NCBI GenBank assembly: GCA_028641055.1
Contig: CM054061.1
Span: forward strand, 111,236,019 to 111,300,018
Reading direction: 5' to 3'
DNA: 64,000 nucleotides
Source of the DNA: Alopecurus myosuroides
Lineage: Eukaryota; Streptophyta; Magnoliopsida; Poales; Poaceae
Under the pieces are notes generated by a model. It was not told the DNA's origin, searched no databases, and worked only from the letters and a program-made list of their open reading frames with translations. Every line of letters starts with the position of its first letter. The first letter of the stretch is position 1. Below are positions 44,696-57,400 of this stretch, piece after piece. The position numbers and the translations under genes were made by a program.

Positions 44696-47581
44696 CTTGA
44701 AACGTCGCTAGGTTGGGAGCTGGGCCATGTGCCAAGGCGTACAATAGTTTATTTTTCGCACAATCCCTTGGCGGTGGATTAGCGACGATCACATCTTTAA
44801 ACCAACGCAAGAAAGTGGAGTTATGCTCTCTGATTATTTCTCCTTCGGTCGTCCGCTTGCCTTGTTCACTGTACTTTTTGATAATCGAGCTCTTGTGTTT
44901 TTCCACCCAAGTATCGACCATGTCAATGTGTTGGAGAGCTACTAAGTTTTCCCTTTTAAAGTCGGTGCGTCCACAAGCCCGATCCACATGCACTTCTCTA
45001 CGTCCATTTTTGTGACCTACTCCATCGAGCTTGCCAATGTGCTTGTTTCTGGGCAGACCAACATGGTCCTCCACATCCATATGATTCGTGCAGAAAGAGA
45101 TGCACTCTTTGGTGAGAAAGCCTTGAACGATGCTTCCATCCGGACGGGCTCTGTTGCGAACATATCCTTTCATGACCACATTCATCCTTTCAAACGGCAT
45201 CATGTTATGCATGAACAACGGCCGAAGATAGATTATATCGTCCACAATATGGACCAACAGATGAACACATATGTCAAAGAATGATGGTGGAAAGTACATC
45301 TCAAGCTCGCATAGTATCACGACAATCTCTTCCTGCAGCCTTGAGATCTGCTTCCCCGTGATCGACTTTCGAGATATCACGTCGAAGAAGTTACAGAGGC
45401 CAAACAGGGTTTCCCGGACGTGCTTGTCCATTATTCCGCGGATCGCAACCGGAATTATCTGCTTCATCATCACGTAACAGTCATGAGACTTCATCCCGCT
45501 AAACTTTTGTTTCTGCGCGTCGAGGAATCTGCTTATTAGCCCTGAGTAACCGCTAGGGACTTTGACTCCGAGAAGGCACATCATCAATTGTGTGATCTCG
45601 TCCGGACTAAGAGTGAAGCAGGAGGGGGGCAGTAATAGTCATTCCTCTTAACCCTTTTGACCTTGCGAACCTCTGTCTCCTCATCACACGATTGATCGCC
45701 GTCGTCATCATCCGGGCGTCCCCCCTGAAGATCTACCCTAATACCAAAATATTTCAGGTCGTTTCTTGCTTTCACCCCGTCTTTGGTCCTCTCCGACATG
45801 TTGAGCAGCATGCCAAACAAACTTTCAAACACATTCTTCATGATATGCATCAGATCAAGGCAGTGAGGCGTATCGAGAATGGGCCAGTATGGCAAGTCCC
45901 AAAACACCGACCTCGTCTTCCATACATCCAGAAGCGGTTTTGGCGCCTTTTGCTTCTTTCCCGGCTCTGGGCATTCCTTCCAATCATTCAGCAACTTGTA
46001 GATTTCTTCGCCGCACCTCTTACGTCGAGGTCCACGGAGCTCATCTTCACCGTTTAAAAGGTCTCCTCGCCTTCTCCACGGGTCTTTGTTGGGTAGCCAC
46101 CTTCGATGGCCAACGAAAACTGTTTTCGAAGACCCAGGATCTTTCGGAAGTTGCATAAACATGGGGTCATCCATGCACCTCACGCAACCGTTATGTCGGT
46201 GGCACCCCTGGCCCGCCACATATCTGTATCCGAGTAGGTCGTGAACCGTACAGAGTAAAACAACTCTCATTGGGAAATATTGTTCACCGAAGGCGTCCCA
46301 TGTGTTCACCCCTTCCTCAGCCCATAGCGTGTCCAGCTCATCTTTAAGCAGCTTCAGGTATAGATTGATGTCGTTGCCTGGTTATTTCAGCCCTTGAATT
46401 AGCATACTCATGTGAATATACTTCCTCTTCATGCACAACCAGGGGGGATGTTGTATATCCATACAAACACGGGCCAGGTGCTATGGGTGCTGCTCTGGTT
46501 GCCAAACGGATTGAGTCCGTCGGTACTCACACCCAACCTGATGTTCCTTGCCTCCGCCCCGAACGTTGCATATTCACATTCAATTGCTTTCCATTGACTT
46601 GCATCTGAAGGATGTGTCAGATTTACTTTTTACTCCGATTTGGATCTTTCACAACTTTATTCCTCCTTTTCGCGTGCCAGCGCATGAGCTCTGCTTCCTT
46701 GCGGTCCGCGAAATACCGTTGCAGATGGGGAATGAGCGGAAAGTACCACACAACTTTTCTAGGAGCTTGCTTCTTCCCTTTCTTGTATCGAGCGGCGTTG
46801 CAAACTGGACAAATGGTTTTGTTCGCGTCCTCTTTCCGATAAATGTAGCAATGTTGATGCACACATGCTATTTTTCGTGAGTTAAATCAAAGGGGCACAC
46901 GACTTTCTTGGCCTCGTCGCAACTTTTAGGACAGGTGTTGCCCTCTGGAAGGACATCGTGCCAGTATTGCAGGCTTGCATCGACGCTTATGTCTCTCCAT
47001 TTGTATCTCGCCTTCATTTGCAGAACATCGAGCGCCACTCTCAGGCGGGACTCTCCCGGACTGCAACCCGCATACAATGGTGTCTTCGAGTCTATCTCTA
47101 GTTGCGCCAGCTTTGATTGCTCTCTAGCAGCAGATATCGAGTTAGTCGTCTTTCTCAAAAGCAGTTCTTTCAGATGAGGGTCACGCACAACTTCCGTTAG
47201 GGGTGTCCCTGTGTCCTCGTCTTCTTCCACGTCTTGTTTAGCACCTTCTCCATGATCATGTTCGGGGTCATGAGGCTAATCTTGGTCCTGTTGTAGTTCT
47301 TGTCGATCGTTGTTATTCTCCTGTTGCACATCATTTCCTACCACCGCCGCCCCATGGACTTCATCATCTTCATCATCACTTACCCACTGACTGTTATGCC
47401 CATCCACGAAACCATAGTTGAGGAGGTGACTGAGCAAGTCTCCGGTAAAGGGATTGAGCAAGCCCCCTAGTTTGCACTTTCGACATGGACATCGTATCTC
47501 CTTGCGGCCATTTTGTAACATCTCTTCTGTCGCGTGTCTCAAGTAACTATTCACGACACGTTCACTCTTAATGACCACCAT
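44696..47581 (-). pseudogene. TnpD-type CACTA transposase, N-terminal and core parts
   Basis: ATG at 47581. The first block (to 47276) is the transposase-associated zinc-binding region (RCPCRKCKLGGLLNPFTGDL), followed by a linker and then a conserved block around YAGCSPGESRLRVALDVLQM. After a frameshift near 46864 comes a second Cys pair (TICPVCNAARYKKGKK) and KVVWYFPLIPHLQRYF. A CAA to TAA change at 46382-46384 breaks GLK-stop-PGNDINLYL. Transposase_21 continues with GCHRHNGCVRCMDD and PHCLDLMHIMKNVFESL. After a shift near 45620 the DUF4218-like block follows (MKSHDCYVMMKQIIP, MMPFERMNVVMKGYVRNRAR). Element C cuts it at 44696. It would bind and cut the CACTA ends in the nucleus; it is inactive here. 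Confidence 0.88.
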
Positions 47582-47599
47582 TATATGTCGCCTGCACAA

Positions 47600-48358
47600 G
47601 AGCGTGACAATATAATATTAGAACCAAATTAAGCATAATATATATATATATATCTATATTCACGAAAAAAAATCGGCATGACCTTCCTACAAATTGGAGG
47701 TTAGAGGAGTGCCAAACTTTGCCAAGACGGAAATGAATCAACACTCCGGCAAAGTGGAAACTCATTTTCATATCCAAAATTTCACTTCATGTCGGATTCA
47801 CGAAAAAAATTCGGCATGACCTTCCTACAAATAGGTGGTTAATAGGGAGTGCCAAACTATGCCGAGACGGAAATGAATCAACATTCCGGCAATAGTTGGC
47901 TACTCAATTTTAATCCACAACAAATTGCACACATTTATCGTCTCCATCACACGACCATATTTGAATCTGGTGAAATTTCACACATATTGCATATCGCGTG
48001 TATCCGGACAAATTTTATATACAAACTCATTTAATTATATATTATCATTCATCTCACCTCAAATGAATAGATGGCTACACGATGATATCCGGAGAATTTT
48101 GGAGCTTTGGAGAGAGAGGGGGTAATTCTAGATCTAGATGGCTAGGAAGGGAAAACTTTGGGTACAAATGGTGTTAGGAGGAAGATAAACATATATATAC
48201 CAACTAAAATAATTTTAGTTGGTTCAAAAGAGAGTAGGAGGATGGGGAAATTGGCATAAATTCGAGCTAGAGAGAGAGAGGGAGTGGAAAGGTGGAGAAG
48301 GGGAGTGGAGGGGAAAGTGGGTGGGTGGGGTGGCACACTTATGGCAGATCTGCCAGGT
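47600..48358 (-). promoter_or_regulatory. Upstream region of the TnpD gene
   Basis: Noncoding 5' region. It carries a tandem duplication of about 138 bp (starting near 47661 and 47799; unit with TCGGCATGACCTTCCTACAAAT and GACGGAAATGAATCAACA). The same core occurs upstream of the other CACTA ORF near 20940-20965 (CGGAAATTAATCAACATTCC), so it may be a shared promoter module. Nearer the end is a purine-rich stretch (48260-48330). Confidence 0.5.
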
Positions 48359-48667
48359 TACCGCTGGCGAACAGCCCTGCCTGTTCGCCAGCGCTAACAT
48401 GCGTCCTGGGCCCACATGTTAGCGCTGGCGAACATGCAGGGCTGTTCGCCAGCGGTAGTCAACTTAGCGCTGGCGAACGCGCAGGCCTGTTGGCCAGCGG
48501 TAGTTTCAGGGAGGGGCGGGTGCGCGCGCAGGTGGGTCCCACCCTTAGCGCTGGCAAACGATCTGTCCTGTTCGCCAGCGGTAGTAGATATAGCGCTGGC
48601 GAACAGAAAATGGTATTCGCCAGCGGTAATACCGCTGGCAAAGGCAAAAATGTGTTCGCCAGCGCTA
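48359..48667. repeat. CACTA right subterminal repeat array
   Basis: About ten copies of CCGCTGGCGAAC or its complement in facing pairs, matching the left array. They lie within 340 bases of the right end. Confidence 0.85.
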
Positions 48668-48702
48668 AGCTGGTGGCTATAAGCCTTTTCCTACTAGTGA
48701 CC

Positions 48703-49870
48703 GTGGGGCCAGCGACGTCAAGCGTTATGTTTCGATCGGGGATACTCCGCGGAATCGGTAGTACCATAACTATCGGAAGCTTAGAATTCGACAACGACGT
48801 CGGGCGCTTCCTCGACAACGGACCGTACATGCCAGCACGGAATCATCTGGTAAAGTGCCTGCTTTTTACCGATTGGATCTGCAAACATCTTTATCGGATT
48901 AACTGCAGAAGCAATGGGATTCCGTGGTGGAAGCAAATTTATCCCACCTGCCCTATACCCAGTTGAAGAAAACTATGATGCCGGATTTTGCTCAGATCGC
49001 CAATACCCTGCTGAAATTGCTGCCTCTTCGGAGATGCCTGCAAAAATATCTCACTTTATTGGTATGGTGCAATCCGAGGTCGATGAAAACACAGATGAAA
49101 GCAATCCCGTGGAAGAGGCAGATGAAAACAATCCCACAGTGGAAGTGGAAGATCCTACACCCGTCAATACGACGATGAACTCAGAAGCTGACTCTGCGCT
49201 AGCCACCATCGAGGCAAGATTGAAGTCGGAACCCGGATCTGAAGAGTTAAATTCCGACGACGAAGATGAAGACGCTTTTGAAAGAAATGGTCCAATCTAT
49301 GCAAGGGGGTTCCTATGAAGTGCTTATGGAAAACGGCTGAAAATACAAATGTCGAAAGCCAGGAAAGACCCCAAAATACCTCCGCCAGATGAGGAAAGAG
49401 AGGACGGTGAAACCAGTCCAATTTACCCTGATCTGAAGGAATTGACATAAGATCAACCTGGTAAAAAATCTCCCTCTTCCAAAAAGAGAAACAAGACTGC
49501 CAAGAAACTCCAGTATAAACTCCGGAAGAAAAAATTGGCAGACACTGCTAATGAAAACCTAGAAGTAGGAGGAGGAAGCGGAGTCAAGCCTGCGGAGAAG
49601 AAAATGAAGGAAATCCTTGTTCCACTGATGTCAGAACAGGACAAACGTGATTTAATTCAAACTCCAGTGGGACATGACGAACCCCTGAAGTGCTAGAAGC
49701 CAGAAGACAAGCTCTCCGACGGCAGCAGCAACATCTATTCAGAACTCGGGAAAACCTCCTAAAAACCCAGACTGACATTATGTTGCAGCAGGAAGAAATA
49801 GAGGAGTACAAAAGAAGGAAAAGATCTGGCATAAAACCTACACGCTTACCCGGAATCGCAAGACCGGAAG
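48703..49870 (+). mobile_element. Tat element B2, second part (PBS remainder and gag)
   Basis: Resumes exactly at the other half of the primer-binding site (GTGGGGCCAGCGACGTC) after the ACC duplication. The gag leader follows, about 90% like that of B1 (GFRGGSKFIPPALYPVEENY; DAGFCSDRQYPAEIAASSEM), with frameshifts near 49310 and 49690. It breaks at 49870, where B3 is inserted; the rest lies beyond the window. Confidence 0.88.
48719..49870 (+). pseudogene. Gag N-terminal region of B2
   Basis: Same leader as B1 and B3. The acidic segment (SEPGSEELNSDDEDEDAFER) and the basic coiled-coil segment (KKRNKTAKKLQYKLRKKKLA) are recognisable, in two frames. It stops at RPEV, at the B3 insertion. Confidence 0.75.
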
Positions 49871-50417
49871 TGTCGGATATATACCGATTAGAGGTATATC
49901 CGGCATTGTCCTAAAGAGACGGATTACCAGGGTGGCCTGAATGGTAATGGATCACGGTCTATTAGGCGGCCCAGTAAGCTGACGCACAGAAGCCGGATTC
50001 TAGAGGAACCCAGACCACGGCCCATGTGGTACGGCTTGGAGTAGAAGGCGGATTCCTGCTTTCCAAGTTAGAAACTTACCGTAGTCTTCTAGGTTTCCGT
50101 TCTGTAAGCCCTAACCCGACTATCTATATAAAGTCGGACGGGAGAGATGAAAGAAACAGACAATTAGCTAGAAGCCAACTCGCAGAGAAGTTGATCCTCG
50201 TCGAGTTAGCAAATCCCAACTCACATTGTACTTTGTATACTTAAGGCGTCAGCCCTGATTTAGTGAGATTGTAGGAGTAGGAACGCCGCCTAGTTGTGAC
50301 GTACCGAATCTGGGTAACTTTGGTGTCCCTGGTTGTCATCCTACCACGTTCCCCCCATGTCTCTATCACTAGTCTCATGTCACCCCCGTCTATGAACTCT
50401 ACTACGATGTCTCGACA
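49871..50417 (+). repeat. 5' LTR of B3
   Basis: 547 bp from TGTCGGATATATACC to TGTCTCGACA, with the TATA element TCTATATAAAG near 50123-50133. Confidence 0.9.
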
Positions 50418-52974
50418 GTTGGCGCCCAACGTGGGGCCAGCGACGTCAGGCGTTATGTTTCGACTAGGGATACTTGGCGGAATCGACAGTACCATAACTG
50501 TCGGAATCTTGGAATTCAAAAACGACGTTGGGTGCTTCCTCGACAACGGACCGTACATGCCAGCACGGAATCATATGGTAAGTGCCTGTGTTTTACTGAT
50601 TGGATCTGCAAACATCTTTATCGGATTAACTGCATAGGCGATGGGATTCTGTGGTGGAAGTAGATTTATCCCAACCGCCCTATACCCAGTTGAAGAAAAC
50701 TATGATGCCGGATTTTGCTCAGATCGCCAATATCCTGCTGAATTTGCTGCCTCTTCGGAGATGCCTGCAATGAGATCGCACTTTATTGGTATGGTGCAAT
50801 CCGAGATTGCCGAAAACACGGATGAAAGCAATCTCGTGGAAGAGGCGGAGGAAAACAATCCCACAGTAGAGGTGGAAGATATAACATCCGTCGATACAAC
50901 GACGAACTCGGAAGCCAATTCTGTGCTAGCCGCCATTGAGGTGAGATTGGAGTCGGAACCCAGATCGGATGAGCTCGATTCCGAAGACGAAGACTAAGAT
51001 GCTTTCAAAAGAAAGGTCAAATCTATTCAAGAGAGATACCATGAAGTGCTTATGGCAAAACCGGCTGAAAACAAGGATGCCGAAAGCAAGGAAGACCCTC
51101 AAACATCTCCGCCAGATGAGGAAAGAGAGGACGGTGAAACCAGCCTAACTTACCCTGATTTCAAGGAATTGACAAAAGACGAACCTGGTTAAAAAACCTC
51201 CCTCTTCCAAGAAAAGAAACAAGACTGCCAAGAAACTCCAGTACATTCTGGAAGAAAAACTGGCGGATACCGCTAATGAAAACCTGGAAGTAGGAGGAGG
51301 AAGCGGAGTCAAGCCTGCAGAGAAGAAAACGAAGGAAATCCTTGTTCCGCCAATGTCAGAACATGACAAACGTGATTTACTTCAAACACAAGTGGGACTG
51401 CACTAACCCCCTGAAGTGTTGGAAGCCAGGAGACAAGCTCTCCAAAGGCAACAGCAACATCTATTCCGAACTCGGGAAAATCTCCTAAAAACCCAGGCTG
51501 ACATTAAGTTGGAGCAGGAAGAAATTGAGGAGTACGAAAGAGGGAATAGATCTGGCATAAAACCTACACGGTTACTTGGAATCGCAATATCGGAAGTATT
51601 GCAGCCAAAGGAATGGTTCCAAAACCCTTCTTGGCAAAAGCAAGTAAATGACATTGATGCCAAGGGCGAACCTTATACAAAACCGCAGCAGAAAACGCGG
51701 AAGCTGCATTTTCCATCCTCAATGATGATCTGTACTCCAATGACGAAAAGCTTCAAGTGGTGTATGCTTTCTTAGGAAAAGCTTTGCAACATCAACATCG
51801 GGAGCAGGCAAGATCAGGGAAGTTGCATGACGACTCGGCCCTATGCAAAACAGCCACATGCGTCGCTGGAGCACCTGGACCTGGTGAACTTGGATATTCA
51901 GGCAATTCCCAAGAGAAGAAAGGAGATCCGAGAAAGGACAAGAAAATTCCAGATAACAAGGATGCAGCCTCTAGGATAGGATCTCATCCGCCGAAAGGTG
52001 GAATTAATCCCCGAGATCAGGAAGAACAAAACAGGAAAGATGGAAAAGAAATTCCCCCTCCGAGAGGCCCTGCTGAAAAAGCCGGAAGATACGACATTCC
52101 TCATAGGCGTGAGAGATCCCGTACGCCTCCTAGGAATAAGGAAAGACCAAGGAGTAGAACAAAGGATATGATAACGGTGGAAATAGGGATAACCCCGGAA
52201 AAGCGCACCCGCGCAACAATGGAAAATAAAGGAGCATATCCCCTTCCATCCATTCAGCCGGCAGATATTCCGCTCATGCTGATAGCGCGGAAAGAGATGA
52301 TTTGTACTTCGGACCTAAGTGTTTCGCTGACAGGATCCGGAGAATAACTCGACATTCTGGCTTTGCCAAAGTTGGTCGAACATATAAAAAATATACCGGC
52401 AGTACAAATCCGGATACCTGGCTCTCAGACTACTATACAGCCGTCCAGATTAACAAAGGAACAGATTTAGAGGCGGTAAAATCCCCCCCTAATGTTGCTG
52501 GATAAAGCCAGAGATTGGATTAACGGGCTTCCGTCAAGAACTGTGGATAGCTGGGATGATATGGCTAGAGTTTTCACTCAGCATTTTCGGGGAACATACA
52601 AACGCCCCAATAGCATCAACAAGCTAAACCGCTGCACCCAGTTTGAAGATGAGCCATATGTCGACTTTATCTCAAGATTGACTGCAATAAAGAACAACTG
52701 CTCTGGAGTAAGTGATGTACAAGCAATGCATGCTTTCATGAATGGCTTAAAACCCGGCCTCGTAGCGTTCATGGTTGGTTCAAAGAAGCACAAAGATCTC
52801 AGATCTATGCTTACAACCGCAAATGAGCACGGAAATATTGATGCTTTGGCTCAGGCCAAAAAGACGCCTCGTTCTGAGAAAAAAGCTACTCCAGAAGCAC
52901 AGCAAAAGCCCAAAGAACTGAATCTAGCCTTTGGAAAGGATAATGGCAGCAAATGGAAAGGAAGAAACACATAA
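50377..52974 (+). pseudogene. Gag of B3
   Basis: A frame from ATG 50377 in the LTR through the PBS to a TAG at 50635, then from 50641 in the same phase. The leader resembles B1 (stops near 50995 and 51189). The middle part (51416-52347) is better kept than in B1 and covers GKALQHQHREQARSGKLHDD through RRERSRTPPRNKERPRSR, an SR-like basic stretch. The Retrotrans_gag domain lies at about 52390-52850 (WLSDYYTAVQINKGTD, RDWINGLPSRTVDSWDDMAR) with one frameshift near 52490. Confidence 0.8.
50418..50438 (+). other. Primer-binding site of B3
   Basis: GTTGGCGCCCAACGTGGGG directly after the LTR; the best preserved PBS of the B copies. Confidence 0.85.
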
Positions 52975-53289
52975 CCCATCTCCTACTCAAAGGAAGAGTG
53001 GGAAAAGATGAAGTCGGAAAAATGTGTCCACCATTCACAATTTAGGAAACCTACCCATACTAACGGACAATACCGGCTTAATAAGCATATGATAGGCAGT
53101 GCAGGATCCAGGAACAAGGGGAAAAGCTCCAAGAGAAAATTCTCCAAGCAAAAGCCAGAAGCTGAAAAAGAAGACAGTGAATCAAACACTGATGAAAAAA
53201 TCTAGGAACAACAGCGAAAAGGCAAGCCAAAGTTCCCTAGAGTTGATGGAGAATGCAATTTAACTTTCCTGGCAACTCCCTCAGCAAAG

Positions 53290-54000
53290 GTGGCAAAAAG
53301 GACACTTCGAGAAATAAACGCGGTTGTTCCACCAACTCCCAAATTCTTGAAGTACTTGAATACACCGATTACCTGGGACCAGTCTGATCATCCTAGAAAT
53401 ATCCCAGAACCCGGCACACAAGCTCTAATTCTAAGCCCTATTGTTCAAAACACTAATCTAAAAAGAGTGCTGATGGATGGAGGATCCAACATCAATATAA
53501 TGTACCTGGATACACTGAAGCATCTGCGAATCTCCGAGACCCAGCTCAATCATAGCAACATACGTTTCCACGGCATCGTTCCTTGAAGATAAACATAATC
53601 CCTAGGAAAAAATTCCCTAGATGCAACCTTTGGAGAAAAAGAGCATTTCCGACTGGAAAAAATCTCTTTCGAGGTCGTGCCGTTCGAAAGTGTATACCAC
53701 ACAATACTCGGACGTCCATCTTTCGCCAAATTCATGGCAAGATCATGTTATATTTATAACAAGCTCAAGATGCCAGGGCCAAAAGGAGGAGTAATCACCA
53801 TATCGGGAGACTTAAAATTGGCAAACGAGCTGGAAAAAGGAAACGCCCTTTGCGCAGAAAAAGTGATAGCAAAGGAGGAATGGAAAGAGCTAGCGAAAGA
53901 AGTATCGCCGACAGAAATATCGGCAGGAAAAGAAAGCTGGAAGCCGGAAGATAGTTTCAAATCTTCCAGAATACAAGACATGTTATCCTAGATCCCATAG
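53290..54000 (+). pseudogene. Protease of B3
   Basis: The KRVLMDGGSNINIMYLDTL catalytic region is followed by a stop at 53584-53586, then a second open part (ILGRPSFAKFMARSCYIYNK to IQDMLS). The same motif and length as in B1 define the domain. Confidence 0.8.
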
Positions 54001-54079
54001 ATCAACAAAATTTGTCGTAGTGGGGACCGGGATGACAGACAAATAGGAAAGCGCGCTCATCAAGTTCCTCCGTGAGAAC

Positions 54080-54456
54080 TGGGATATTTTTGCCTGGTGT
54101 CCTGTGGACATGCCGGGTGTACCCAGAGAACTTGATGAGCATCAACTCAAAGTGATTTCAGGATCAAAACCCGTCAAACAATGTCTCTGTCGATTTGACG
54201 AAAGAAGACGGGAGGCTATTGGCAAGGAAATTATCTGACTTTTAGCAACAAATTTTATCCGGGAAGTTATACATACTGATTGGTCTGTGAACCCAGTATT
54301 AGTCCCGAAGAAAGATAGTATTGTTATTAGGATGTGCATAGATTACACCGGCTTGAACAAACTGTGTCCAAAACATAGGTTCGCGTTACCGCGAATCGAT
54401 CTAATAATACATGACACTGCTGGCTCTGACCTTTTATGCTTTTTGGATGTTTATTC
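54080..54456 (+). pseudogene. Reverse transcriptase start of B3
   Basis: RT boxes 1 and 2 are visible (NPVLVPKKDSIVIRM, DYTGLNKLCPKHRFALPRID, LLCFLDVYS). The Copia insertion falls inside the FLDxYSGYHQI motif. A stop at about 54236 precedes it. Confidence 0.8.
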
Positions 54457-57400
54457 TGAAGGGAGTATGCCCGAGAGGCAATAATAAATTGGTTATTATC
54501 TTATTCCTTGTTTATGATGAATGTTTATTTCTCATGCTAGAATTGTATTAACCGAAAACGTTGATACATGTGTGTTTAATAAACAAACAATAGTTCATAG
54601 TAAAGCCTCTCTTTTATCTAGCTCGTTGATTAATAGATGATCAAGGTTTCCTAATCATGAACATTGGATGTTGTTAATAACGGGGTCATGTCATTAGAAG
54701 AATGATGTGATGAACATATACCCAAAGTGAATATAGCAATGCGATCAAGTCATTAAGTTTACATTGTTATATCAAACATACGAAGTAACTTATTCCTTAG
54801 ACCATGAGATCATGTCAATCACTGATACCGGAAGGGTGCTTTGATGTCATCAAACGTCACACCGTAACCGGGTGACTATAAAGGTTCCGTTAGGTATTCG
54901 GAAAGTGTTAGTTGAGGCTCATGGATCAAGAGTGGGATTTGTCCATGCAAAATGACAGAGAGATATACTCCGGGCCCTCTCGGTGATATCACATCAACAC
55001 CGCTTGCAAGCACGTGATATGATCACAAGGATGTTATATCATGGGAACGAGAAAAGAGTACTTCATGGTAACGAGATTGAACAAGGTATGGTTGGTACCA
55101 ATGGTTGAATCTCGGACAAGTAAAATATCGCGAGACAAAGGGAATAGTTCATGACGTTGATGGTTCACGAGATCACGAGAGTCATCGTTGAATACATAGG
55201 AGTCATCACGGATCTCCAGATCCCGCTGTTGATTATTGATCGGAGAGGAGTCTCGATCATGTCTATGTTATTCGCGAACCGTGGGGTGACACACTTAAGG
55301 TTCGAGGACACATTTGAGAGGATACGAAATATCGGAGAAAAGATTGGACATCACCGAAATTTTTTCGGGGAATATTGAAATAGTCACCGGAATTATTTCG
55401 GGTAATTTTTAAATAGTTCAAGGGGATTCTTATCAAATGGTTGTTAATAGATTTAACAACTAACTCAAGGGGTTATATGTTAATGTTTGTTAATGGAAAT
55501 TAGCAAATATTAAAATAAAGAAATAAAATTGTTTTATTTATTTATTAAACAAAACCCTTGGGATTTTGAGTGGGAATTAATGGAAGAATGAGTGGGTTGA
55601 GTGGAGACTCCACTCACATGATGAGGGAGAGGTGGAGACACCCAAATATTTGTGGCTGCCATCCCCTCCTATATAAGGAGGGGTGGAAGCTCCCTCTCCA
55701 AAAAAAAACACACACACTTGTGTCATCTCTTCCTCCCTCCTGCCACTGCTCCACTACTTGTTCGTGCGCTTGGCGAAGCCCTGAGCAATGTTTTTCTACA
55801 TGACACCACGCCGTCGTGCTGCTGGAGTTCCGAGGGATTCTCTACTTCTGCGCCCCGCTGGAACGAGAGAACGGAGGTCGTCATCAACCGTACGTGTGAC
55901 CGATCACGGAGGCACCGCCGGATTGCGGTGCACATCTTCTCGCTATCGGGATCGGTGTGAGTACGACTACGCCAACAACGAGATTTGATCTCGTAACACT
56001 TTGTGTCTTCGAGGCTATGTGTTATCCTTAACCCTCTCTTTGCCCCTTGCACTTCGTCTCCTAGATTAGATCTTGGCCTTTAGATTGTTTCTGATGGCTA
56101 GGTTGAGACTCCAAGTGCAGAGTGTGTAGCTAGTGGCAAGCCTTCTTCCCCATGAGGGTGACTCAAGGGTTTATATCGAACTCTTGGGGAGCCAGTATTT
56201 CAGCAATTGTCTTCCAAGCTTCCTCCAGGATCCTGCAAACAAGTAGAGAATTTTGTGCCCTCAAGCTCACCAAGTGGTTGTCAAGCACAAGGTGCGAGAC
56301 TTCTAAATTGCAATGCAAAACTGAAAGTAAATGTGCAATAATTAAATATACTACTAAATGCAAATGAGAAAATAAATATGCAATGGATTGTTTTTGTATT
56401 TTTGTGATGCAAGTGGTGATGGAGATAATGTAAATTCGAATTGGAGATGCATGTAAAGTAAAGTGCAAGTAAAGTAAATTGCAGCAAAGTAACTAGAGTG
56501 TTTTCTTATATTTAAAATAGGACCAGGGTTCATGGTTTTACACTTGCATTCTCTCAAATTAAGTGCTAGACGGTGGACATAAAGAATTACATGTGAGATT
56601 ACAATAACAGGTTTAACATTGAGTAATTTCATATGGGCATCACGTCCTAGCATAGAGATCTCTACGGTCATATTGATCCCTCTTATAATCCACCAAGATG
56701 CGAAATAAATCATAACACCTCGATAATTAAGGAAAAACCAGAGTATAGCTTTAATAAATGTGACATGAAGTTGAAGTAAGAACTTGCTAGATCTAGTCAC
56801 GGAGATTGATTAGTGTCACTTCAAATCCACGGTAACAAGGTACTCCTTTTTATCCCTAGTGAGGTAACTAAGAAAGGTTTAACAAAACCTAAGTGGATCG
56901 CTGAACTTCTGTCACTTTCACAGCACTAGCCACCCCCCGTTACTCCAACTAATGCACCCATCACCCCACACACGCTCTCAAGAACTAGATTGATCAAAGC
57001 TAGCAAATAAGAACGGGATAAATAAGATACATCTACTCAAATAACTCAAGAGAAACAATTGCAATCTCAGATTCAATAACTCATAGAAAAGATCCACCAC
57101 ATAGGAATTACAACGGTGCCCGTAATCATGTGAGGCAGCTCATACGGATCTAATTAGTGAAGCACATAGAGAGAGAGAGAGAGATACAAGTGCTACTTCC
57201 ACAAACCCATAGCCCTGGGGTGGACTACTCCCTCTTCATGGTGATGTCGATGGAGATGACGTTGGAGGGGTAGGAGATCACACCAGCGGCGCCCCGCCGG
57301 AGTTTTCCCCCTCCAATTTGGAACTCCAGGTCTCTGTTTCGGTGTTTCGGCGGCGCTCTCCTCCATAAGGGTACGGGGGACCCTTTTTATAGTCGGTTTT

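Larger units (their letters stand above)
16488..48699 (-). mobile_element. CACTA transposon with nested insertions
   Basis: The ends are perfect 14-bp inverted repeats CACTAGTAGGAAAA (16488-16501) and its complement (48686-48699), flanked by the 3-bp duplication ACC (16485-16487, 48700-48702). Both ends carry arrays of a subterminal motif CCGCTGGCGAAC in both orientations. Two minus-strand gene remnants are present: a TnpD-type transposase and a CACTA-associated ORF with a Ulp1-like end. Without the Helitron (7.6 kb), the solo LTR (4.1 kb) and element C (8.2 kb), the CACTA would be about 12 kb. It sits inside the primer-binding site of B2. Confidence 0.92.
49871..54456 (+). mobile_element. 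Tat element B3, 5' part
   Basis: Third copy of the B family, same orientation, inserted in the gag of B2 (left target copy GGAAG 49866-49870; right copy outside the window). It has a 5' LTR, an intact PBS, gag, protease and the first RT motifs. The Copia element splits it at 54456. Confidence 0.9.

Noticed and set aside
55151..55378. Open frame repeated at 63574-63795, suggesting a conserved small protein
   Set aside because: Both lie in the two LTRs of one Copia element, so the similarity comes from LTR duplication, not selection.
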